A stretch of 64,000 nucleotides of DNA from the NCBI RefSeq assembly GCF_014230465.1, contig NZ_JAAXCY010000010.1, forward strand, positions 265,613 through 329,612, in the 5' to 3' direction. This document shows positions 8,615 to 18,092 of the stretch, piece after piece (the stretch's first letter is position 1; each line of letters opens with the position of its first letter). A model generated the notes under the pieces. That model ran no database searches. It was not told where the DNA came from and was given only the letters and a program-made list of their open reading frames with translations. The position numbers were made by a program, and so were the translations under genes. This DNA is from Pseudomonas cremoris. GTDB taxonomy: Bacteria > Pseudomonadota > Gammaproteobacteria > Pseudomonadales > Pseudomonadaceae.

Positions 8615-9715
8615 ATGCCCACCCGCCGTACCTTCCTCAAACAAGCCGCCGTGGTCAGCGCCATGACCGTGCTCACCACCCACACCCGCGCAGCCGTCAA
8701 CGGTCGCTTCTACATGCCCGACGAAGGCGAAAAACACCGTCAGGCCTTCATCGCCTTCGGTGCCCAGGAGGCGATCTGGGAAGATTTCACCGCCGACGTA
8801 CAAGCCGCGCTAGGCCGCATCGCCCGAGCAATCGCAGTCTATGAGCCGGTCACGGTGTTTTGCCGCGAAGATGAGCGCGCACTGGCGCAGCAGCACTGCG
8901 GTACGCGCAATATCACTTTCGTGCACACCGAGCTGGACGACATCTGGATGCGCGATACCGGCGCCAATTTCGTCATCGACGGCACTGGTGGCCTGGGCGC
9001 GGTGGATTTCAATTTCAACGGCTGGGGCAACAAGCAGCAGCATGAAGACGACGCGCAATTGGCCGCCCTGGTGGCCGAACAAACCGGCGCGCGCCACCTT
9101 CGCAGCGAACTGGTGGGCGAGGGCGGGGCGATTGAGGTGGATGGCCTGGGCACTGGCATCATGACCGAAAGCAGTTGGATCAATCGCAACCGCAACCCCG
9201 ATTGGAGCAAGGCGGATGTCGAGGCTGAACTCAAGGAGCGTCTGGGCCTGCGCAAGATCATCTGGCTGCCAGGCATCAAGGGCAAGGACATCACGGATGC
9301 CCATGTGGATTTCTACGCGCGCTTCGTGTCACCGGGCGTGGTGCTCGCCAACCTCGACACCGACCCCGAGTCCTACGATCACAAGGTCACCCTGGCGCAC
9401 CTGGACATCCTTAAGAGCGCCACCGACGCCGACGGCCGCGCCTTGCAGGTCCACACCGTGTCGCCCCCGCTGAACCCGCGCAAAAGCAAGTTCAGCAAAG
9501 GCAATCCCGACTTTGCTGCTGGCTATATCAATTACTTCGTGATCAACGGCGCGGTGATTGCGCCTGAGTTCGGCGATCCGGTGGCAGATCGCAAGGCGTT
9601 GGACCTGCTGTCGCAGCTCTACCCGGATCGCAAGGTGGTGCAACTCAACATTGATGCGATCGCAGCGGGCGGTGGGGGCATTCACTGCGTGACCAACCAC
9701 CAGCCGCTGGTTTAG
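8615..9715 (+). CDS. agu2A': Tat-exported agmatine deiminase paralogue
   Basis: 366 residues. It begins with a twin-arginine signal (TRRTFLKQAAVVSAMTVLTT), then the same fold as agu2A: DDIWMRDTGANF, GEGGAIEVDGLGTGIMTES, DAHVDFYAR and catalytic Cys358 in GGGGIHCVTNHQP. It probably deiminates agmatine in the periplasm after folded export. The frame is open upstream through the REP pair, but ATG 8615 is chosen because the signal peptide begins there and follows AGGAACC. Its 3' end overlaps the convergent marR stop by 4 bases. Confidence 0.9.
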   Translation: MPTRRTFLKQAAVVSAMTVLTTHTRAAVNGRFYMPDEGEKHRQAFIAFGAQEAIWEDFTADVQAALGRIARAIAVYEPVTVFCREDERALAQQHCGTRNITFVHTELDDIWMRDTGANFVIDGTGGLGAVDFNFNGWGNKQQHEDDAQLAALVAEQTGARHLRSELVGEGGAIEVDGLGTGIMTESSWINRNRNPDWSKADVEAELKERLGLRKIIWLPGIKGKDITDAHVDFYARFVSPGVVLANLDTDPESYDHKVTLAHLDILKSATDADGRALQVHTVSPPLNPRKSKFSKGNPDFAAGYINYFVINGAVIAPEFGDPVADRKALDLLSQLYPDRKVVQLNIDAIAAGGGGIHCVTNHQPLV

Positions 9716-10239
9716 TCATCCTTGGCCAGCAGCGCCAGGGCAAACTCATCGGAAGCGATAAAGTCCAGGGTCTGGCGCAGTTGCGCGGCGGCCTCCCGGC
9801 CAAACGCCTGGTCAAAGCGCTCGGCCATTTTCAGTGAAATACGCCGGGCCGCCGCATGCATCAGCGTGCCTTGTTCCGTCAGCAATACGCGGCGGGTGCG
9901 GCGGTCGAGGTCGTCCACGCGCAGTTCCACCAACCCATCGCGCACCAAGGGCTTGAGGGTATGGCCAAGCGCAGACAGGTCCATGACCAGGGTTTGCGCC
10001 AGTTCGCCCATCTTCGGTGTACCGGCCTTGGCGATATGGTTGAGCACCGCGTATTGGGTCGCTTTCAAGCCGCACGGGGCGTAGGCCTCGTCGTAGATCT
10101 GGGCCAGGCGGCGGGAAGTGCGGCGCACCGCACCGTTCACGCAGGCGCTGGGGTTCTCGGAGCAGGGCTTGGCGGCTTTCAAGGGCGAATACTCTCTGAT
10201 ACAAAAAACGACGCGGGCAATTATGCCCACCGGACCCAT
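9712..10239 (-). CDS. MarR-family regulator
   Basis: 175 residues from the ATG at 10239. Winged-helix core: GLKATQYAVLNHIAKAG, then MGELAQTLVMDLSALGHTLKPLVRDGLVE, and the wing VDDLDRRTRRVLLTEQG. The first 19 residues are atypical; a TTG at 10182, nine bases after AGAGAG, would give a 156-residue protein of ordinary MarR size and is a serious alternative start. It is divergent from the RND operon, with two overlapping palindromes between them, so it is probably the repressor of that pump. The ligand is unknown. Confidence 0.88.
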   Translation of the reverse strand: MGPVGIIARVVFCIREYSPLKAAKPCSENPSACVNGAVRRTSRRLAQIYDEAYAPCGLKATQYAVLNHIAKAGTPKMGELAQTLVMDLSALGHTLKPLVRDGLVELRVDDLDRRTRRVLLTEQGTLMHAAARRISLKMAERFDQAFGREAAAQLRQTLDFIASDEFALALLAKDD

Positions 10240-10300
10240 CAGGACAAGGCCTTTCAGACCGAAGATAGCCGGCTAGATGAAGACTGAGACAGCTTGAAAC

Positions 10301-10326
10301 AATTTAGTTGCGTACGCCACTAAATT
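10301..10326. promoter_or_regulatory. Palindromic operator between marR and RND operon
   Basis: AATTTAGT (10301-10308), 10-base spacer, ACTAAATT (10319-10326): a perfect 8-bp inverted repeat of the AT-rich kind bound by MarR dimers. It lies 62 bp upstream of the marR ATG and 68 bp upstream of the pump ATG. Protein assignment is inference. Confidence 0.7.
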
Positions 10327-10341
10327 CGATATCGTGGCGTA
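10313..10341. promoter_or_regulatory. Second overlapping palindrome before the RND pump
   Basis: TACGCCAC (10313-10320), 13-base spacer, GTGGCGTA (10334-10341), perfect arms. It overlaps the AATTTAGT palindrome, so the two cannot be extruded or fully occupied at once. Confidence 0.55.
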
Positions 10342-10393
10342 TGCCTCTTTTTGCGGGGGCTTGGCTGTTCCACTCCTGTCTGGATTCAACCCT

Positions 10394-13300
10394 ATGCTGA
10401 GCCTCGTGCGCATCGCGTTGCGGCGCCCTTATACCTTTCTGGTATTGGCCATTTTCATTCTGATTATCGGCCCGCTTGCGGCCTGGCGAACCCCTACTGA
10501 CATCTTCCCGGAAATCCGCATTCCGGTGATCGCCGTGATCTGGCAATACACCGGCTTGCCGCCGGACCAGATGGCCGGGCGCATTACCTCGCCGTTCGAG
10601 CGGGTGCTGACCACCACCGTGAATGACATCCGCCATATCGAAGCGCAGTCGATGAATGGCTTTGGCATCGTCAAGGTGTTCTTCCAGCCCGGCGTCAATA
10701 TCAGTACGGCCAACGCCCAGGTGACGTCGGTGTCCCAGGCGATCCTGCGCCAGTTGCCGCCCGGCACCGTGCCGCCGCTGGTGCTCAACTACAGCGCCTC
10801 GACCGTGCCCATCGTGCAGCTGGCATTGTCGGGCCCCGGCTTGAGCGAGCAGCGCCTGGGGGATATCGGCCTGAACCAGGTACGGCTGATGCTCACCACC
10901 GTGGCCGGCGCGGCGTTGCCGTACCCGTTTGGCGGCAAGAGTCGCCAGGTGCAGATCGACCTCGATTCAGCGCGCATGCAAGCCCGTGGCCTGTCGGCGC
11001 AAGACGTTGCCAATGCGTTGGCGACCCAGAACCTGATCACCCCGGTGGGCACGCAAAAGATCGGCAGCTACGAATTCAACCTGCAACTGAACAACGCGCC
11101 GTCGGACTTCCATGACCTGGAAAACCTGCCGATCAAGACCGCCGACGGCACCACCGTGTTGATCCGCGACGTGGCCACGGTGCGCGACGGCAACCCGCCG
11201 CAAACCAATATCGTGCACGTGAACGGCAACCGCTCGGTATTGCTGCCAGTGCTCAAGACCGGTTCGGCTTCTACCCTTGGCGTGATCGCGGGGATCAAGG
11301 AGAAACTCGCGGATAACAAGGCCGCCTTGCCACCCAACCTGAATATCGACCTGATCGGCGACCAGTCGCTGTTCGTGCGCTCGGCCATCAGCGGCGTGGC
11401 CCGTGAAGGCCTGATTGCGGCGGCGCTGACCAGTCTGATGATTCTGCTGTTCCTCGGCAGTTGGCGTTCGACGGTGATCATCGCCACCTCGATTCCGCTG
11501 GCGATTCTCGCCTCGATTGCCACGCTGTCGGCCCTTGGCGAAACCCTGAATATCATGACCCTCGGTGGCCTGGCGCTGGCAGTGGGGATCCTGGTGGACG
11601 ACGCCACGGTGACCATCGAGAACATCAACTGGCACCTGGAGCAAGGCAAGCCGGTGGAGACTGCGATCCTCGACGGCGCCGCGCAAATCGTCACCCCGGC
11701 ATTCGTCTCGCTGCTGTGTATCTGCATCGTGTTCGTGCCGATGTTCTTCCTCGACGGCGTGGCGCGCTTCCTGTTCGTGCCAATGGCCGAAGCGGTGATC
11801 TTCGCCATGATCGCCTCGTTCATCCTGTCGCGAACCCTGGTGCCGACCCTCGCCAACTACCTGCTCAAACCGCATGTGCACGGCGAGGATGGGCATGCGC
11901 CGTCGCGCAACCCGCTGGTGAATTTCCAGCGTGGTTTCGAGCGACGCTTCGAGGTCTTTCGCGAGCGTTATCACCGCGTCCTGGACAGCGCCTTGCACCA
12001 TCGGCGCACCGTGGTGATCAGCCTGCTGGCGTTTGTTGCGGTGTCGTTTGCGCTGGTGCCGTTCCTGGGCAGCAACTTCTTTCCCGAAGTCGATTCCGGC
12101 TTGATCCTGCTGCATGTGCGCGCTCCGGTGGGCACGCGGGTGGAAAGCAATGCGCGGCTGATCGCCGATATCGAAAATTCGATCCGCCGCAAAGTGCCGG
12201 CCCAGGAACTCAAGGCGCTGGTGGACAACATTGGTCTGTCCATCAGTGGCATCAACGTGGTGTACAACAACACCGGCACCGTGGGCTCGCAGGACAGCGA
12301 TATCCAGATCAGCCTCAACGAAGGCCACCGCCCTACGGCCGAGTACATGCGCGAACTGCGTGAAAGCCTGCCACGGGAATTCCCGAGTGCGGTGTTCTCG
12401 TTCCCGGCTTCGGACATCGTGGGGCAGATCCTCAACTTCGGTTCGTCAGCCCCGATTGACCTGCAGATTACCGGTAACAACCTGGCGGGCAACTTCACCT
12501 ACGCCAGCGCGTTGCTGCGTGATATCCGCCGGGTGCCGGGGGTGGTGGATGCGCGTATCCAGCAGTCGCGGCAACTGCCGACGTTCAATATCGACGTGGA
12601 CCGCACCCGCGCGCAGTTGGTCGGGCTCACCGAGCGTGACGTGACCAACAGCCTGGTGGTCAACCTCGCCGGTTCCAGCCAGGTGGCGCCGACGTTCTGG
12701 TTGAACCCGGCGAATGGCATCTCCTACCCGATTGTCATGCAGACCCCGCAATACAGCCTCGAAAGCCTCGCGGCCCTGCATAACCTGCCGTTGAGCGGCA
12801 GCAGCGGGGCGGCCACTGACCAGACCCTGGGCGGCCTGGCCAACATCCAGCGCAGCCACAGCAATTCGGTGATCACCCAGTCGGATATCCAGCCGGTGGT
12901 GGAAGTACTCACCGCGATCCAGGACCGCGACCTCGGGGGCGTCGCCGCCGATATCCAGAAGATCATCGCCGCCCACGCCGGTGAAGTGCCCACCGGCTCC
13001 AAGGTGATCCTGCAGGGGCAGGTGCAAACCATGAACGCCGCGTTCAGCGGTTTGCTGTTCGGCCTGCTCGGCGCGGTGGTGCTGATTTACCTGCTGATCG
13101 TGGTCAACTTCCAGTCCTGGGCCGACCCGTTCGTGATCATCACGGCGTTGCCGGCCGCACTGGCGGGCATTGTGTGGATGCTGTTCGTCACTCATACACC
13201 GTTGTCGGTGCCGGCGCTGACCGGGGCGATCATGTGCATGGGCGTGGCCACGGCCAACGCCATCCTTGTCGTGAGTTTTTGCCGTGAACGCCTGGCGGTG

Positions 13301-13573
13301 CATGGCGATGCGGTACAGGCGGCGCTGGAGGCCGGCTTTACCCGGTTGCGCCCGGTGTTGATGACGGCCATTTCGATGATCATCGGCATGGCGCCCATGG
13401 CCCTGGGCATGGGAGAGGGCGGCGAGCAGAACGCGCCGCTCGGCCGTGCGGTGATCGGCGGCCTGGCGTTTGCCACCATCGCCACGTTGATTCTGGTTCC
13501 GCTGATTTTCAGTCTGGTCCACGGGCGTCGCCAGCACGCCACGTTGGCGACCACCGTTACCCAAGGGGTTTGA
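10394..13573 (+). CDS. RND efflux pump, inner-membrane permease
   Basis: 1059 residues, usual for HAE-type RND pumps. Helix 1 (RPYTFLVLAIFILIIGPLAAW), a large periplasmic porter domain, then helix 4 with the proton-relay Asp pair in VGILVDDATVTIENI, a duplicated second half and C-terminal helices. It exports hydrophobic compounds with proton antiport. ATG 10394 (MLSLVRIALRRP) is chosen; reading further upstream would run through the operator palindromes. First gene of a pump-adaptor-outer membrane-GST operon; the pump-first order differs from the adaptor-first order of mexAB-oprM. Confidence 0.92.
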   Translation: MLSLVRIALRRPYTFLVLAIFILIIGPLAAWRTPTDIFPEIRIPVIAVIWQYTGLPPDQMAGRITSPFERVLTTTVNDIRHIEAQSMNGFGIVKVFFQPGVNISTANAQVTSVSQAILRQLPPGTVPPLVLNYSASTVPIVQLALSGPGLSEQRLGDIGLNQVRLMLTTVAGAALPYPFGGKSRQVQIDLDSARMQARGLSAQDVANALATQNLITPVGTQKIGSYEFNLQLNNAPSDFHDLENLPIKTADGTTVLIRDVATVRDGNPPQTNIVHVNGNRSVLLPVLKTGSASTLGVIAGIKEKLADNKAALPPNLNIDLIGDQSLFVRSAISGVAREGLIAAALTSLMILLFLGSWRSTVIIATSIPLAILASIATLSALGETLNIMTLGGLALAVGILVDDATVTIENINWHLEQGKPVETAILDGAAQIVTPAFVSLLCICIVFVPMFFLDGVARFLFVPMAEAVIFAMIASFILSRTLVPTLANYLLKPHVHGEDGHAPSRNPLVNFQRGFERRFEVFRERYHRVLDSALHHRRTVVISLLAFVAVSFALVPFLGSNFFPEVDSGLILLHVRAPVGTRVESNARLIADIENSIRRKVPAQELKALVDNIGLSISGINVVYNNTGTVGSQDSDIQISLNEGHRPTAEYMRELRESLPREFPSAVFSFPASDIVGQILNFGSSAPIDLQITGNNLAGNFTYASALLRDIRRVPGVVDARIQQSRQLPTFNIDVDRTRAQLVGLTERDVTNSLVVNLAGSSQVAPTFWLNPANGISYPIVMQTPQYSLESLAALHNLPLSGSSGAATDQTLGGLANIQRSHSNSVITQSDIQPVVEVLTAIQDRDLGGVAADIQKIIAAHAGEVPTGSKVILQGQVQTMNAAFSGLLFGLLGAVVLIYLLIVVNFQSWADPFVIITALPAALAGIVWMLFVTHTPLSVPALTGAIMCMGVATANAILVVSFCRERLAVHGDAVQAALEAGFTRLRPVLMTAISMIIGMAPMALGMGEGGEQNAPLGRAVIGGLAFATIATLILVPLIFSLVHGRRQHATLATTVTQGV

Positions 13574-13574
13574 C

Positions 13575-14747
13575 ATGTCCGCTTCTATTTCCAAACCAAA
13601 AGCGTCGCACGGCCTGCTGTGGCTGATCGGGGGCGGGGTGATCGTGGTGGCCGTTGTTGGCGTTGGCCTCGGCGTGCGCGCCAGCGAATCGCGTGACCTC
13701 AAGACCTGGACCGACGCCCAGGCGCTGCCCAGCGTCAACCTGATCAAACCGGTGGTGCAAGCCCAGGGCCCGGTGCTCAACCTGCCGGGGCGCATGGAAG
13801 CCTATTCCCGGGCGTCGATCTTTGCCCGGGTCAACGGCTACCTCAAGTCCTGGAACGTCGACATCGGCACCCGCGTCAAAGCCGGGCAAGTACTGGCCGA
13901 AATCGACACCCCCGAACTCGACCAGCAACTGCTGCAAGCGCGTGCCACCCTGGCCTCGGCGCAGGCTGACGCGCACCTGGCCGACACCACCGCCAAGCGC
14001 TGGCAGGCGATGTTGGCGACCGACTCGGTGTCGCGCCAGGACGTGGACGAGCGCACCGGCGACCTCACCGCCAAGCAGGCCAAGGTGGCGGCGGCCAAGG
14101 CCAATGTCGATCAGTTGGTGGCGACCAAGGGCTTCCAGCACCTGGTGGCGCCATTCGCTGGCGTGGTCACTGCGCGCAGCACCGATGTGGGCGCGCTGAT
14201 CAGTGCCGGGGGCACTGCCGGTAAGGAGTTGTTTGCCGTGGCTGACGTCAGCCGCCTGCGCGTGTATGTGCAAGTGCCGCAGACCTTTTCGCCGCAGATC
14301 CGTGAAGGCACCACCGCGCGCCTGAGCGTGCCGGAATATCGCGGCGAAACCTTCACCGGCAAGGTGATCGCTACCGCCGATGCGGTCAACGCGGCTTCCG
14401 GCAGCACCCTGGTGCAATTGCTGGTGGACAACCCCGGCGGACGCCTGCTGCCGGGCGGCTACACCAGCGTGCAGTTCGACCTGCCGGTGCAGGCCGATGT
14501 CTTGCGAGTGCCATCCAGTGCCTTGGTGTTTGATGACCACGGCATGCGCGTCGCCACCCTGGACAGCAACGACCATGTGCACTTCAAGACCGTCAGCATT
14601 GCCCGTGACTTTGGCGACAGCGTGGAAATCGCCAGCGGCCTGCAAGCCAACGACCGCGTGATCGACACCCCACCGGATGGCCTGGCCGATGACGACCCGG
14701 TGCAATTGGCTGGCGCTGCGGTCGCCGAGGCCAAACCCCATGGCTAA
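13575..14747 (+). CDS. RND periplasmic adaptor (membrane fusion protein)
   Basis: 390 residues. An N-terminal membrane anchor (GLLWLIGGGVIVVAVVGVGLG) is followed by a split lipoyl domain (VNGYLKSWNVDIGTRVKAGQVLAEIDTPELDQQL) around an alpha-helical hairpin at roughly residues 115-185, then beta-barrel and membrane-proximal domains. It bridges the pump and the outer-membrane channel. It starts one base after the pump stop and overlaps the next gene by 8 bases. Confidence 0.92.
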   Translation: MSASISKPKASHGLLWLIGGGVIVVAVVGVGLGVRASESRDLKTWTDAQALPSVNLIKPVVQAQGPVLNLPGRMEAYSRASIFARVNGYLKSWNVDIGTRVKAGQVLAEIDTPELDQQLLQARATLASAQADAHLADTTAKRWQAMLATDSVSRQDVDERTGDLTAKQAKVAAAKANVDQLVATKGFQHLVAPFAGVVTARSTDVGALISAGGTAGKELFAVADVSRLRVYVQVPQTFSPQIREGTTARLSVPEYRGETFTGKVIATADAVNAASGSTLVQLLVDNPGGRLLPGGYTSVQFDLPVQADVLRVPSSALVFDDHGMRVATLDSNDHVHFKTVSIARDFGDSVEIASGLQANDRVIDTPPDGLADDDPVQLAGAAVAEAKPHG

Positions 14748-16185
14748 GCGCAGCGTGCTGGGCCTGCTCGCCACCTTGAGCCTGGGCGCCTGCTCGATGG
14801 CGCCACCGCTTGATGTTCCGCAAACGCCTGTGGCGGCGCAGTTTCACACCCAAGGCCCATGGACCCTCGGCGCCCCCGATGACCAGGCCAACCGCGACGG
14901 CTGGTGGCGCATCTACCACGACCCGCAACTGGATGCGATGCAGCAGCAGTTGCTGAAAAACAACCCGGACCTGAGTGCGGCGCTCGCCCACTACCAGCAG
15001 TCCCAAGGCTATGTGGCCCAGGCGCGTTCGGGGCTGTTCCCGACGTTGTCGGCCATTGGCAGTGGCCAGCGTATCCGCCAATCGGACACCAAGCCTTTGC
15101 GCTCGGCGACTTCGCCGGACGTGTACAACTCTGCGACCCTGGGCGTGGAGGTGGACTATGAAGTCGACCTGTGGGGCCGCGTACGTGACACCGTTGCCGC
15201 CGGTACCAGCGACTCCGAGGCGGCCAAGGCTGATCTGGCATCAGTGCGCCTGAGTTTGCAGGCGCAGTTGGCCGACAGCTACATCCGCCTGCGTGGCATC
15301 GACTGGCAGAACCAGTTGCTGGAACAGACCCGCGACGCCTACGCCAAGGCCCTGGGCCTGACCGAAGGCCTGCACGGCGGCGGGATCGTCTCGGGCCTTG
15401 ATGTGGCGCGGGCGCGCACGCAGCTGTCGACGGTCAAGTCGCAGTTGAGCCAGAGCCTGGTACAACGGGCGATCCTGGAGCATGCAATCGCAGCAATGTT
15501 GGGTGAGTCGGCCTCCACCTACAGCGTGGCCGTCAATGTCGCGCCGATTGCCTTGCCCAACGTGCCCACCGGCGTACCCTCCAGTCTGCTGCAGCGTCGG
15601 CCAGACATCGCCGCCGCAGAACGCCGCATCGCAGCGGCGAATGCGCGGATCGGCGTGGCGAAAGCCGCATGGTTCCCGCAGATCACCCTGAGCGCGCAAG
15701 GCGGCTATCAGAGCGCTGAGTTCGCGCGCCTGTTGAGTGCGCCCAACCTGTTCTGGGCCATCGGCCCGTCGCTGGTGGGCACGCTGCTCGACGGCGGCGC
15801 ACGCCAGGCACAGGTGGACATCGCCAAGGCCAACACCGATGAGGCTGCGGCCAAATACCGGGGCGTGGTGTTAGGCGCGTTTGAACAAGTCGAAGACAAC
15901 CTTTCGCAGATCGCTGGCCTGGGCAGCGCCCTGGATGATCAACGTGACGCCGCCGCTGCCGCGCAATACGCCGAGGACCTTTCTACATCGCGCTATCGCC
16001 AAGGCGCCGTGGCCTACCTGGACGTGGTGACCGCCCAGGTGGCGGCGCTGGAAGCCAAGCGCAGCGTATTGCAACTGCAAACCCAGCAATTGAGCGCTAA
16101 TGTGGGCCTGATCAAGGCCCTGGGCGGCGGATGGAACATCGCGCAACTGGCTGCATCGAACCGTACTGAAACCAAGGAGCAGTAA
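14740..16185 (+). CDS. Outer-membrane efflux lipoprotein (NodT/OprM family)
   Basis: 481 residues. The lipoprotein signal MAKRSVLGLLATLSLGAC has the lipobox Cys18; two tandem OEP domains follow, ending in the GALAEVE-like QVEDNLSQIAGL region. It forms the trimeric exit duct of the pump. ATG 14740 lies inside the end of the adaptor gene and begins the signal peptide; in-frame codons further upstream add a non-signal leader and are rejected. Confidence 0.92.
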   Translation: MAKRSVLGLLATLSLGACSMAPPLDVPQTPVAAQFHTQGPWTLGAPDDQANRDGWWRIYHDPQLDAMQQQLLKNNPDLSAALAHYQQSQGYVAQARSGLFPTLSAIGSGQRIRQSDTKPLRSATSPDVYNSATLGVEVDYEVDLWGRVRDTVAAGTSDSEAAKADLASVRLSLQAQLADSYIRLRGIDWQNQLLEQTRDAYAKALGLTEGLHGGGIVSGLDVARARTQLSTVKSQLSQSLVQRAILEHAIAAMLGESASTYSVAVNVAPIALPNVPTGVPSSLLQRRPDIAAAERRIAAANARIGVAKAAWFPQITLSAQGGYQSAEFARLLSAPNLFWAIGPSLVGTLLDGGARQAQVDIAKANTDEAAAKYRGVVLGAFEQVEDNLSQIAGLGSALDDQRDAAAAAQYAEDLSTSRYRQGAVAYLDVVTAQVAALEAKRSVLQLQTQQLSANVGLIKALGGGWNIAQLAASNRTETKEQ

Positions 16186-16189
16186 GACC

Positions 16190-17023
16190 ATGACCGACTA
16201 TGTACCCCCGAAAGTCTGGACCTGGGACACCGAAAACGGCGGCACCTTCGCCAGCATCAACCGGCCCATCGCCGGCGCGACCCACGAAAAAGAGCTGCCC
16301 GTGGGCAAGCACCCGTTGCAGCTGTATTCCCTGGCCACGCCCAACGGGCAGAAAGTCACGATCCTGTTGGAAGAACTGCTGGCCCTGGGGCACAGCGGTG
16401 CGGAATACGACGCCTGGCTGATCAAGATCGGCGACGGCGACCAGTTCGGCAGCGGCTTTGTCGGCGTGAACCCGAACTCCAAGATTCCTGCACTGCTGGA
16501 CCGCAGCGGCGCCACACCCATCCGCGTGTTTGAGTCGGGCGCGATCCTGCAGTACCTGGCGGAAAAGTTCGGCGCATTCTTCCCCACTGAACCGGCGGCC
16601 CGTGCGGAATGTTTGTCGTGGCTGTTCTGGCAGATGGGCAGCGCGCCGTACCTGGGCGGTGGCTTTGGGCATTTCTATGCGTATGCGCCGAGCAAGATGG
16701 AATACGCGATCAACCGCTTTGCCATGGAAACCAAGCGTCAGCTCGACGTGCTGGACCAGCGTTTGGCCGTAAGCGAATACATCGCGGGAGATGAGTACAC
16801 CATCGCCGATATCGCCATCTGGCCTTGGTACGGTGGCCTGGTCAAAGGCCGCTTGTATGGCGCGGCAGAGTTTTTGTCGGTGCATGAATACAAGCATGTG
16901 CTGCGTTGGGCGGACGCGATTGAAGCGCGCCCGGCCGTGCAGCGCGGGCGCAGGGTGAACCGTGTTTCCGGTGAGCCTCACGAGCAACTAGCCGAGCGCC
17001 ACGACGCCAGCGATCTGGACTGA
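16190..17023 (+). CDS. yghU: YghU-type glutathione S-transferase / disulfide reductase
   Basis: 277 residues. The long N-terminal arm (YVPPKVWTWDTENGGTFASINRPIAGATHEKELPVG) is the mark of the YghU/Ure2p-like branch. A thioredoxin-like domain (LQLYSLATPNGQKVTILLEEL, then VNPNSKIPALLDRSG and ESGAILQYLAEKFG) and a helical domain follow. Members bind two glutathiones and reduce organic hydroperoxides or disulfides. It starts 4 bases after the outer-membrane channel gene, so it is probably in the efflux operon, suggesting joint conjugation or reduction and export (inference). Confidence 0.9.
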   Translation: MTDYVPPKVWTWDTENGGTFASINRPIAGATHEKELPVGKHPLQLYSLATPNGQKVTILLEELLALGHSGAEYDAWLIKIGDGDQFGSGFVGVNPNSKIPALLDRSGATPIRVFESGAILQYLAEKFGAFFPTEPAARAECLSWLFWQMGSAPYLGGGFGHFYAYAPSKMEYAINRFAMETKRQLDVLDQRLAVSEYIAGDEYTIADIAIWPWYGGLVKGRLYGAAEFLSVHEYKHVLRWADAIEARPAVQRGRRVNRVSGEPHEQLAERHDASDLD

Positions 17024-17033
17024 CGCGGTAAAA

Positions 17034-17128
17034 AATGTGGGAGCGGGCTTGCTCGCGAAGACAGTGTGTCAGTCACTGAAAATATTGACTGATCCACCGC
17101 TTTCGCGAGCAAGCCCGCTCCCACATTT
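17034..17128. repeat. REP pair, GTGGGAGCGGG type
   Basis: Inverted pair of the unit AATGTGGGAGCGGGCTTGCT, with an inner imperfect repeat (GTGTCAGTCA / TGACTGATCCA). It lies between the converging ends of yghU and the binding-protein gene, the usual place for these elements. Confidence 0.9.
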
Positions 17129-17146
17129 AGATCCGTGTTCTCAAGC

Positions 17147-18073
17147 CTACTTATAGCGCTGCTCGAACATTGCCACCTGCTCTGGCTTGATCAGTTCAAA
17201 CGGCACCCACACCTCGGCCTCGATCGGCTCACCCTTGATCATCTTGATCGCCGACTCCACCGCCTTGGCCGCTTGGGCCTTGGGGTCCTGGAACACCGAC
17301 GCCGCCAACAGCCCACGCTTGACCGCCGCCAACCCGTCCGGCAAGCCATCGATGCCGACAATCGCCACTTCGCCCTTGGCCTTGCCCGCCTGTTGCAGCG
17401 CCATCCCTGCGCCAATCGCCATTTCATCGTTGTTGGCGACAATCCCATCAAACTGCGTGCCGGCCAGCAGCCAGTTGCTGGTCAGGTCCATGCCCTTGTT
17501 GCGCTGCCATTCGGCGCTTTGCTGCTCGACGACCTTGATGCCGGGGAAGTCCTTGAGCACTTGCTTGGCGCCCTCGGTACGGTCGTGGGTGGCGTTCTGC
17601 GCAAGGTCGCCCATGATGATCGCCACAGTGCCTTTGCCGCCGAGTTTCTGCGCGAGGAAGCGCATCTGCAGTTGCCCGGCCTCGATGTCGTTGGAGGCTA
17701 CGGTGACCACGCCCTTGGGCAGGGTGCGTTCGTCCGGGTGGCGGTTGACGTACACCAGCGGCGTCTTGGCCGCCACGGCGGCGCGGGTGATGTTGGCAGT
17801 GGCGGAGGTGTCCACCGGCAGCACAATCACCGCATCCACTTTTTGATTCAGAAAGCCTTCGACCTGGTTGAGTTGGCGCACCACATCACCTTGCGCATCT
17901 TCGAACTGGATCTGCACGCCTTGTTGCTTGGCGGCGGTGTCCAGGCCGTTGCGCACGTAGGTCATGAAGTTATCGTCAACCCGGGCAATGCTCACGCCAA
18001 TGCGGTAATCGGCGAACGACCATGGGCTGAACAGCAGTAACAGCGAGGCAACAATCAATGCATAGCGGTTCAT
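17147..18073 (-). CDS. Periplasmic sugar-binding protein (RbsB/MocB-like)
   Basis: 308 residues. The signal peptide MNRYALIVASLLLLFSPWSFA is followed by a type I periplasmic-binding fold: YRIGVSIARVDDNFMTYVRNGL, then DAVIVLPVDTSA, and IVANNDEMAIGAGMAL in the second lobe. These features match the ribose/inositol-binding family. Start ATG 18073 follows AGGAAC. Third gene of the operon read from the sigma-54 promoter. No permease or ATPase gene accompanies it. With the MocA-like and TIM-barrel genes upstream it recalls the rhizobial mocB, but sugar-acid or polyol clusters have the same composition. Confidence 0.88.
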   Translation of the reverse strand: MNRYALIVASLLLLFSPWSFADYRIGVSIARVDDNFMTYVRNGLDTAAKQQGVQIQFEDAQGDVVRQLNQVEGFLNQKVDAVIVLPVDTSATANITRAAVAAKTPLVYVNRHPDERTLPKGVVTVASNDIEAGQLQMRFLAQKLGGKGTVAIIMGDLAQNATHDRTEGAKQVLKDFPGIKVVEQQSAEWQRNKGMDLTSNWLLAGTQFDGIVANNDEMAIGAGMALQQAGKAKGEVAIVGIDGLPDGLAAVKRGLLAASVFQDPKAQAAKAVESAIKMIKGEPIEAEVWVPFELIKPEQVAMFEQRYK

Positions 18074-18092
18074 AAGGGGGTTCCTTTTATTG

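Noticed and set aside
17147..18073. Complete sugar ABC importer
   Set aside because: Only the binding protein is encoded; no permease or ATPase lies within reach.
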